Program-made: the position numbers and the translations under genes | Assembly (NCBI GenBank): GCA_965223165.1 | Contig: CBDCVQ010000018.1 | Coordinates: forward strand, 372,001 to 436,000 | From: JABDMH01 sp965223165 | Lineage (GTDB): Bacteria > Bacteroidota > Bacteroidia > Chitinophagales > Saprospiraceae | Reading direction: 5' to 3' | DNA: 64,000 bases | In this document: one piece after another, positions 24,090 to 31,430 of the stretch | Numbering within the stretch: the stretch's first letter is position 1 | Layout: the number at the start of each line of letters is the position of its first letter | Notes under the pieces: generated by a model | What the model was told of the DNA's origin: nothing | Seen by the model: the letters and a program-made list of their open reading frames with translations, nothing else | Databases searched by the model: none

Positions 24090-24817
24090 GGCTCAGGCGA
24101 TACCCGGCAGATCAAGAGCTCCCAAACACCGTTACAGCCCCGGTATTTATTGCACGTACTTTGCAGCGGTGGCCAGCCAACCTGCCGGAAATGGCACTGA
24201 GAGCCCAGGCCGCCCTATGCCTGGGACCTTTTACGCGGATGTATAGTGACGCTATCGCTCCATCGGTCACCTTGTGGCTTATTTCTATGTCCTGGAGATG
24301 CGATGAGAGGATGCGGGGCTTTGGGTGGAGAGGATAAACAAGGTCCACTGGGCACAGCGTAAGCTAAGCTAAGGAGGACTGATCAATCGATCTAAGATCT
24401 ACGGAACAGTGCAATAAGGAAAAGCAACTTGACCACGTGCACACGTACTGGGTTACCTTTCTCGATCTACCACCACTAACAGTACGAGCAAGCTACCATT
24501 CTCTGGCTTTCGGACATCGGCGACCTCTGCATGGCTTTGGATCTGCTTGATTGATTGAGTTCTAGGATGGGGCGCTGGCCGGGTAGATGGGCGATACTTC
24601 AACGGCAGGCATCCACTCAAAATAGTAATCGCTCTTTGTAAAACAAAGGCTCCAAGGAAGTCACACAACTTTCATATTGCGCTACCAAGACATCAAATCA
24701 ATTGTTTACCGCCGAGCAAACACTGCAGTTGCCGATAAGGGACATCAATGTCAACGTGTTAATGACAGGCTCTTCGATGATTGCTTCTTCCAATTCAATC
24801 AGCAATAACGCATAGGC
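24090..24817. other. Noncoding gap of ~730 bp
   Basis: No gene, repeat or RNA was recognised. Short open frames on the minus strand (24112-24348, 24453-24668) have no protein-like features. The last 150 bp are AT-rich and probably hold the promoter of the LytTR regulator gene at 24818. Confidence 0.5.
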
Positions 24818-25552
24818 ATGATCGCAACCCTCCTATTGGAGAGTAAGTCAGGTGAATTGAGTCTAAGGGCGCAATTAACCAGGTGCTGTCCCTGTATCGA
24901 TGTCAAAGAAGTCTGTTGCTCTCTAGCTGAAGCAAAGCCAGTCCTAGAAATACAAGACTTCGACCTGATTATCATCAACCTCGAAAACCCCTCCTTTGCA
25001 GAGTACAGAGCCGTGATGGCACACAATGACATCGAAACTATCTACGTGTCCTATTCCGACTCTCAGGCATTGGTAGCACTGCAAAGCCGGGCGGCTGAAT
25101 ACCTGATCAGACCTGTGCACGACGACGTGATCATCCTGGCTGTTGAAAAAGTCAGAGGTCGACTACGAAGAAGTGACGAGAATAAGCAGCGCCAATGGCT
25201 CATGGACCAATTCTTACAGCAGAGTAAAAAAGAGCAATCCATTGGCATACCTACCCTAGATGGCTTTGCTTTCTATTCTACTTCCGAGATCATAAGGTGC
25301 GAGGGTATGCAAAAATGTACGCGCATTGTCACCACGACCCAAACGGATATTATCAGCTCCTACAATATTGGAGAATTCAAGAAGCTTTTAGAACCCTACG
25401 GTTTCTTCTCTACTCATAAGTCCCATCTCATCAATCTGTCCTTTGTACAGCACTATCGCCGAGAAGGCACGATAATCTTGAAAGACAACTCCAGTGTGCC
25501 CGTCGCCAAACGACGAAAGGGCATTTTCTTGCGTCATGTCGTTCACCCCTAG
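24818..25552 (+). CDS. LytTR-family response-regulator-like protein with degenerate receiver
   Basis: A 244-residue protein with an N-terminal receiver-like domain and a C-terminal LytTR DNA-binding domain ending in THKSHLINLSFVQHY and NSSVPVAKRRKG. The receiver looks inactive: the strand that should hold the phospho-acceptor Asp reads IIINLENP (Asn54), the Lys before the last loop is Arg98 (EYLIRPV), and the N-terminal acidic pair is missing. It could be phosphorylation-independent or respond to another input. No histidine kinase is nearby. It precedes the six-gene LESPFL cluster by 158 bp in the same direction and is a plausible regulator of it. Confidence 0.85.
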   Translation: MIATLLLESKSGELSLRAQLTRCCPCIDVKEVCCSLAEAKPVLEIQDFDLIIINLENPSFAEYRAVMAHNDIETIYVSYSDSQALVALQSRAAEYLIRPVHDDVIILAVEKVRGRLRRSDENKQRQWLMDQFLQQSKKEQSIGIPTLDGFAFYSTSEIIRCEGMQKCTRIVTTTQTDIISSYNIGEFKKLLEPYGFFSTHKSHLINLSFVQHYRREGTIILKDNSSVPVAKRRKGIFLRHVVHP

Positions 25553-25710
25553 CACCTCCCGTTAATTCTCATTTCTTCCCTTTGTTACCTTCTACTGGGC
25601 TATTGGTCAGACAGCTATTGTGTGCCCCGCCATTTATGTAGACATTGACGCTGACTAAAGTATTACAGATTAGAATTCGTCAATTCATTATGACAAGGTA
25701 GATTGGCCAT

Positions 25711-26052
25711 ATGTGTGTGAAGATAGTGCGCCTTTTCTTAAGTGCTGAATCCGAAAGTAATAAGGGAACGAGTGATCGCCGGTATAATAGCACAGATGTC
25801 ATCGTCCATGTAGAAGAGGAACATCCGTACGGCGGGAAAGGCATCAAGAAATATGTGGCAACCTTCTTTACCTACGATAGTATATGGGAAATGCAAGATG
25901 TACACCACAAGTCAGGCGAATATTTGAATGGCAAATATTTCTTCGCTAGAAATATGGTACTCATCGACCATTGCTGTAGAGAAAGCATCACCGCCGTTGT
26001 CGACCACATCATAGATGAGGGTGACTTTAATGATGTTTTTCAATTACTCTGA
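25711..26052 (+). CDS. Small hypothetical protein, first gene of the LESPFL cluster
   Basis: A 113-residue soluble protein with no recognised domain. It has TDVIVHVEEEHPYGGKGIKK and YVATFFTYDSIWEMQDVHHK segments and a YFFARNMVLIDHCCRESI block. From memory it resembles a family of small bacterial proteins with the same VATFFTY and LVDxxxR pattern, but I cannot name it. It is transcribed in the same direction as, and 95 bp before, the 804-residue gene, so it is likely the first gene of the operon. Confidence 0.65.
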   Translation: MCVKIVRLFLSAESESNKGTSDRRYNSTDVIVHVEEEHPYGGKGIKKYVATFFTYDSIWEMQDVHHKSGEYLNGKYFFARNMVLIDHCCRESITAVVDHIIDEGDFNDVFQLL

Positions 26053-26147
26053 GGTACACCCTGACGAAAGATAGCGCCGACACGAACAAGAGCAATCAGC
26101 ATCATCACAACAAAACTGCCATAGGGCACCAAAAATAAAAAGACAAC

Positions 26148-28562
26148 ATGCAGAAACATCTATCCAACGGAGAGGTAGCAGATCTGGAATCGCCATTTCT
26201 ACAGCTTACCAACTTTGAGCATGCCACCTCCTCACAGGAGGCCTTTCAGCCAATGGCAACACCTGTGCAAAGCCCTTTCCAGTCTGTGTACGAGCGAGCT
26301 GGAATCGAACAGGAATATGATCCAGATCATGAGGCTATCATTGATCTCATGAATGAACTGCATGATGAAGACTTTGATGAGTTCTTGCAAGAGTTGGCCA
26401 TAGAAGGGCAGAACGTGGTACAAAATGAAATGCCATCCCATCTCATGCAAAACGAGACAGCCGTTGTTGACAAACTGGACCAGCACTTTGATCCGCTCCT
26501 GGATGAGCTGGACCGTATGATCAACCACACCCTAACTGCCATCGATCAGCGCGGGGAAACACCCGTGTCATCAGACGAACTCGAAAGTCTCATCGACCAT
26601 TATGTTCCGGTCCATCCGTCCAGTCCGGTCGTAGAGCATTTTTGGAAAAAACTCAAGAAGAAATTCAAAAAGGTAGTCAAGAAAGGCATCAGCTATGCTA
26701 AGAAGGGCGTCAAATATGCAAAGAAAGGCATCAAGTACCTGGCCAATCTCGCACTCAAGCACATCATGAAAATATTCAAGCGGTTGTTTCCCATGCTGAT
26801 CAAGCTGGCTTACAAAATGGGTCTTTTCAAGAAAATACCTAAGAAATATCGGCCCGTCGCGAATGTCATTTTAAAGAAGATCGGCGTCGACCCGAAGAAG
26901 GCCTATGCCAGCAAAGAACTGCCGGTGGAGCAGCAGTTGTTCGATTCGTATATCGCCCGTATCCTGACGGCTTCATCTGCGGAGGAATATGAGCTCATCG
27001 ATAATGATTATGCAGATCTGTTTCAGGATGAAGTGATGTTGGACTATGATGGTGTTGCTTCCAGTAGGATTCGGTTTATTGATGAATTGAAAACTATGCA
27101 TGATGACGCTCCCACCGCACCCCCTGTTGAAGAATTTGTGTCAGCCATTATTCTGGCATCCAAGCTATTGGGCGGCAGAAAGAAAGCGGTGTCATTTATC
27201 GGCAAGCACCTCGGCAACTTCTTTTCTAAATGGATCGGATCCAATAAGAAGGATACCATAAAATTTGCTAAGCATCTCATTGACAAGGGGCTAAGCAAAT
27301 TTGGATTTGAAGTAGCACCCGAATCCCAACTTGATCCTGCCTTTGAGGCAATGGCTGGCGTCATTGAACAGACGACGCGTGAGGTGGCAGCATTGCCGGA
27401 GGATAGTTTTGAAAATGAAACGGTCTTAGCCAATCATGTCGTACACGCCTTCGAGAGTGCTGCCAGCGCCTACCTGCCTGACATATTATCAGAAGAACAG
27501 TTTTTTAAGCGACCTGATCTCAAGGAAGCCCGTATCAAAAAACTAGCCTGGAAGTTCAGGAAAAGAAAAAGACGTAAGGGCTTCTATAAGTACAAAAAGC
27601 TCAATCGAGAGATCGATATTGAAGTAACACCGTATATCGCCAACGAGGTCAAGGTATTCGGAGGTGATTCGTTGAACGATGTGCTGCAGAATCAACTTGG
27701 AATTGAAATCAATGGGACTCTGCCAGCTACCTTGCACTTGTTCGAATCTGAGCCAGGTGGAAATCTACAGGAGATCATTGCGAATGAGGTAGTCTTCAAT
27801 CAATATGCCGGACTGCACCCCAGCCTAGTGGCCAAGCAGATCTTTCCCTTGACTTCGGTAGCTGCCGGACTCTTACTGGGTGAACCGGCCCTAGGCTGCA
27901 AGTGCAAAACCAAATGCTTGAATGGCAATACCGGAAGGAAGGGTCGACATCGCTTCTATTACCTTGAAGTACCGGGGGCCTATCCGCAGACGATCACCGC
28001 CAAAAATGGAATTGCCTACTTGAGAAACACGACGCATCTCAAAGTCAATCTCAATTTCATAAGAAATGAAATCCGATTATCCCTGTACTTAAGTGAAGGA
28101 GATGCCCAGCACATTGCCTCCGAGATCCGCCAATACCGCAAGGAGAATGCCTCCATTCTCATCCAAAAGATGTTGCATGCAGGTTTGAAGACGTCATTTT
28201 CCAGACATACAACGCAGAAGATAAGCATCGTGCATCCCAATGTCTTACCAGGCAAATCCTCAGGAGAGGCTCTCCACCTAATCCCACGAACAATTCAGAA
28301 AGACCTCAGAGACAACTTAGCGGCCTGGACGGGAAAGCCACTCTCACAACATCTGTTGAATAATTCCGCACAATTTGTCACTGCTGTGGATGACTCTCTC
28401 GATGGTGTGACCGTTGACATCAGTATGTCCGCCCCCGAAGGATTCAACACGTTGAAAAATCTCATCGGATTTCAAAAAGTACAGCTTTCTCCCAATCTAT
28501 TTGCGGACCGACCAGTGGACATGACCATAATCGTACAACCTGGTAATGCAAGTGATGAATGA
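26148..28562 (+). CDS. Large LESPFL-motif protein with cationic amphipathic stretch
   Basis: An 804-residue protein without a signal peptide or known domain. Its N-terminus carries LESPFLQL (residues 13-20) and QSPFQSVYE (41-49), followed by an acidic, helical region. Residues 166-247 are extremely Lys-rich and amphipathic (FWKKLKKKFKKVVKKG ...), including three 7-residue tandem units: GISYAKK, GVKYAKK, GIKYLAN. Later there is a Cys cluster CKCKTKC (about residues 585-591). The LESPFL motif recurs in the 952-residue protein at 31431. I infer a delivery or loading signal, with the cationic part as a membrane- or nucleic-acid-acting payload; no enzyme activity can be seen. The next gene begins inside its 3' end. 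Confidence 0.7.
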   Translation: MQKHLSNGEVADLESPFLQLTNFEHATSSQEAFQPMATPVQSPFQSVYERAGIEQEYDPDHEAIIDLMNELHDEDFDEFLQELAIEGQNVVQNEMPSHLMQNETAVVDKLDQHFDPLLDELDRMINHTLTAIDQRGETPVSSDELESLIDHYVPVHPSSPVVEHFWKKLKKKFKKVVKKGISYAKKGVKYAKKGIKYLANLALKHIMKIFKRLFPMLIKLAYKMGLFKKIPKKYRPVANVILKKIGVDPKKAYASKELPVEQQLFDSYIARILTASSAEEYELIDNDYADLFQDEVMLDYDGVASSRIRFIDELKTMHDDAPTAPPVEEFVSAIILASKLLGGRKKAVSFIGKHLGNFFSKWIGSNKKDTIKFAKHLIDKGLSKFGFEVAPESQLDPAFEAMAGVIEQTTREVAALPEDSFENETVLANHVVHAFESAASAYLPDILSEEQFFKRPDLKEARIKKLAWKFRKRKRRKGFYKYKKLNREIDIEVTPYIANEVKVFGGDSLNDVLQNQLGIEINGTLPATLHLFESEPGGNLQEIIANEVVFNQYAGLHPSLVAKQIFPLTSVAAGLLLGEPALGCKCKTKCLNGNTGRKGRHRFYYLEVPGAYPQTITAKNGIAYLRNTTHLKVNLNFIRNEIRLSLYLSEGDAQHIASEIRQYRKENASILIQKMLHAGLKTSFSRHTTQKISIVHPNVLPGKSSGEALHLIPRTIQKDLRDNLAAWTGKPLSQHLLNNSAQFVTAVDDSLDGVTVDISMSAPEGFNTLKNLIGFQKVQLSPNLFADRPVDMTIIVQPGNASDE

Positions 28563-29820
28563 ATACGATGACATATATCAACAGGTAGCCAGGCAATTGG
28601 GGCATTGGACCCAGGCAGCAGCTCGACTATCCAAACTGGAAGATCTGGCTGCTCCGGCAGCGTGGCAAGGCTTGGAGCAATACCTCAACGTGAAGCTCAA
28701 AAGCAACCTGCGTCAAGGCCTAAGCCGATTGGAACAAAAGGCTGTAGCACTCGAGCAACAATTGCGCGCAGCGACATCTGTGGAACAGTTGAAAACACTA
28801 CGGTCCGATGTCGACGCATTCAAAAAACAGTATTTGCGCACCGAAACCATGTTGGATTTTTATACCGATGCCATCAACACCAGAACCAATGAAGACATGG
28901 CGGCCTTAATGCGTGCCTGCGACCGGATTGCAACCCAGAGTATGCAAGCGATATTAGAACCCATGGGCATTGCCACACCGCCCGTGCTCACGTATATCGA
29001 CAAAGGACTCGGTGCCTCCATTCTAAAAGCAGACTTACGCCTGTGGGATGGCGCCACGAAAAGCGCTGTCGCGGCCATCAAGGTGGTCAGGCATAACCTG
29101 TATCGACCGACGGCACTGATCCATGAGTCGGGCCACCAGGTAGCGCATATGCTCCATTGGAATGAGGAGCTCGCCAAGGTGTTGTATGAACAATTAAAAC
29201 ATACCTCTTCAGAAATAGCCGAAGTGTGGTCAGGTTGGTCCTCTGAAATTGCTGCCGATACCTTTGGATTTGCGCATACGGGCTATGCTTCTGTCGCGGG
29301 ATTATGTGATGTCCTGTCTGGCAATCCTACATTTGTATTTGCCTATCAGGCAGGGCAAAAACACCCGCAAAGCTTTTTGAGGCTCTTGCTGGGAACGGCC
29401 ATGTGTCGACTGATCTACGGAGCCAACAAGGGACCGTGGGAGCAGATGGAACGCGTATGGCGAAAGAAGTATCCCGTGGATGCTGCGCCGTCACAAGTGC
29501 AGGCATTGATAAGAGCCTCACTACCATTATTACCAAAGATTGCCCATACCTGTTTGCAATATCCCATGCGGGCATTTGGCTCCAAGCCGATCACCTATTG
29601 GATCCAACCCAATCGGGTGAATCGCGACACTTTGGACCGATTGAGGGAGCGCGCGGGTCATTCGCTGTATACCTCCCATCACTGGGTATCGAAAGAAGCG
29701 ATCCGACTATTGGCCATGGGTGGCTATCAGATCGCATCTGCGCCACATCAGATTACACAATTATTAGCTCAACAACGCACATGGATGCTCACACTGGGCA
29801 AGACCTCGCGAGCCGCATAG
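28546..29820 (+). CDS. Zinc metallopeptidase-like protein of the LESPFL cluster
   Basis: A 424-residue protein with a metallopeptidase zinc motif: HESGH (His193, Glu194, His197) in ALIHESGHQVAHML, and SSEIAADTFGFAH (Glu234 likely third ligand) 37 residues later, a gluzincin-like arrangement. Upstream is a helical region with coiled-coil character. There is no signal peptide. Substrate unknown. The start overlaps the end of the upstream 804-residue gene by 17 bp (an alternative ATG at 28555 shortens that). The two products are therefore likely to be made together. Confidence 0.78.
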   Translation: MQVMNEYDDIYQQVARQLGHWTQAAARLSKLEDLAAPAAWQGLEQYLNVKLKSNLRQGLSRLEQKAVALEQQLRAATSVEQLKTLRSDVDAFKKQYLRTETMLDFYTDAINTRTNEDMAALMRACDRIATQSMQAILEPMGIATPPVLTYIDKGLGASILKADLRLWDGATKSAVAAIKVVRHNLYRPTALIHESGHQVAHMLHWNEELAKVLYEQLKHTSSEIAEVWSGWSSEIAADTFGFAHTGYASVAGLCDVLSGNPTFVFAYQAGQKHPQSFLRLLLGTAMCRLIYGANKGPWEQMERVWRKKYPVDAAPSQVQALIRASLPLLPKIAHTCLQYPMRAFGSKPITYWIQPNRVNRDTLDRLRERAGHSLYTSHHWVSKEAIRLLAMGGYQIASAPHQITQLLAQQRTWMLTLGKTSRAA

Positions 29821-29851
29821 ACTATAATTTCAAAAATTAAAAATTTCAAAA

Positions 29852-30157
29852 ATGACAGCAACAACAAAGGGTAGCAATAAACCTTCTAATAAGCCGACAA
29901 CGCTGCCTGATGGCACAATCCAACAAGACACTAATCCTAGTGGTCCGGAGCAGTTGTACTATGACATCTCAAGTGCCGTACATGGCCGAGGCCTCAAAAG
30001 GGTACTTCACAAAAAAGGCAATAGAGAACTTGGCGAAGAGATAATTATTTCGCAAAAGATAATCAACGTCCCGCTATGCGAATGGAGAATACCTCCGGAG
30101 AATAAAAAAGAAGACTGTACTCCAAATAACTGTTCTCCTCGCGGTCATGTCACCTGA
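29852..30157 (+). CDS. Small hypothetical protein of the LESPFL cluster
   Basis: A 101-residue protein with a Ser/Thr/Asn/Lys-rich, probably disordered N-terminus (TTKGSNKPSNKPTTLPDG) and a Cys-containing C-terminus (EDCTPNNCSPRGHVT). No domain is recognised. It lies 31 bp after the metallopeptidase-like gene and 41 bp before the 403-residue gene. Confidence 0.55.
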   Translation: MTATTKGSNKPSNKPTTLPDGTIQQDTNPSGPEQLYYDISSAVHGRGLKRVLHKKGNRELGEEIIISQKIINVPLCEWRIPPENKKEDCTPNNCSPRGHVT

Positions 30158-30198
30158 GTGATAGAGAAAAAATATCAATAATAGCTAAATTATAGATT

Positions 30199-31410
30199 AT
30201 GTTCAATAGAATCGTATATAGAAGTTCCAAGGCTGAAAGGGAAAAAGTGATCAAAGAATTATTCTGTCTCCATCCCGTCGAAATCAGAACCTTACTTGAA
30301 TTGGGTTGGGAGACCAGGATTCATCGTCCCGACGATGTTGGAACCACCATTGGTAGACCGGACCGCCGCAGTGAGATTTCCCAATTGCCGAAGTACTTTA
30401 TTGACGCGCTCTTTAACAATACCGAAACCAAGAAATTTCCAGCGGAAAATAGAAAGGATTTCCGCTGTAGTTCGCGTTGGGACCATTTGATCTATGCCTA
30501 TCTCATTGAGAACACCTGCGTCTACAAGGTATTTAGAAAGGTACTCTTTGAACATCTTCATGGGGAGAAGCTCATGGTGCCGACGGCAGCAGCCCAATTC
30601 TGGTTGCGCAGTACCGAAGAGTTGTTCTACAGTAATCCGGCGCCATTTTCAATCTATAATGTCGTAAGTCACATCCGACCGGACATGGAAGCAACGCGCA
30701 GGAATAACTATTTTAGAATGTTCGGCATGGATCTCAATCACGGCGACGCCAACGGCAAGCCTTACAGCTTTGTCAAGGCAGAAAGTTCTAATCGCGATTT
30801 TGTATCCACATTTGAAGATTTTCTCCGCGAAGTTTGGGTCGGCATTGTCAACACCAAAAACTCAAGTGGTGAAAATCGCACGGACGATGCAGGAATAGCC
30901 AGTCTGGCCCGACAGCTACATGACATGCTCAATGATCGCCGATTGAATGGCAATATCTCCAGAGAGGAATTCTTTGCCGTATCCATGATGTCATGGTTCC
31001 ATCTGACCTTAGAATTTGACTCGCCGATCGTCACCTCGCTCAGAGCGGAAGGAACGCGAGAAGACCAGCGATTGTATCGTATCGCTGAACGCGTAGGCGT
31101 ACCTGCCCATGCAAAGTCGTATGATTTCTTTGAATTGGCACGACCGATGTCTCGCATTCTGACCATGATCGAATCTGGCGTTTTCAATACAGAAGCCGGT
31201 GTTGCGTCCATGTTCAAGGTAAATAACCAACCCAATGCCATCGAAGCCGACATGCGTAAGATCATTACACATTGGGGCTACTCGACGGGCAGAGATATGA
31301 AGGTCCGCAGAGGTGTGAATATTGAAATCGCTTCCAACAGCTATCGCGGTTACACGGCTGCCCAGGTGCCAGGCAAAAATGGTTCCGAAAAGCAGTTGTC
31401 CTACAATTAG
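30199..31410 (+). CDS. Hypothetical 403-residue protein of the LESPFL cluster
   Basis: A mostly helical, soluble protein with no recognised domain, signal peptide or membrane segment. Features: EIRTLLELGWETR near the N-terminus, FRCSSRWDHLIYAYLIENT (about residues 91-110), a long mid-region, and a basic C-terminus (GRDMKVRRGVNIEIASNSYRG). It shares no LESPFL motif. It is 20 bp upstream of the 952-residue gene. Confidence 0.65.
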   Translation: MFNRIVYRSSKAEREKVIKELFCLHPVEIRTLLELGWETRIHRPDDVGTTIGRPDRRSEISQLPKYFIDALFNNTETKKFPAENRKDFRCSSRWDHLIYAYLIENTCVYKVFRKVLFEHLHGEKLMVPTAAAQFWLRSTEELFYSNPAPFSIYNVVSHIRPDMEATRRNNYFRMFGMDLNHGDANGKPYSFVKAESSNRDFVSTFEDFLREVWVGIVNTKNSSGENRTDDAGIASLARQLHDMLNDRRLNGNISREEFFAVSMMSWFHLTLEFDSPIVTSLRAEGTREDQRLYRIAERVGVPAHAKSYDFFELARPMSRILTMIESGVFNTEAGVASMFKVNNQPNAIEADMRKIITHWGYSTGRDMKVRRGVNIEIASNSYRGYTAAQVPGKNGSEKQLSYN

Positions 31411-31430
31411 TCACGTAAATCATCCGTAGT

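Noticed and set aside
24112..24668. Minus-strand open frames in the gap before the LytTR gene
   Set aside because: No protein-like composition, no start context, no recognised motif.
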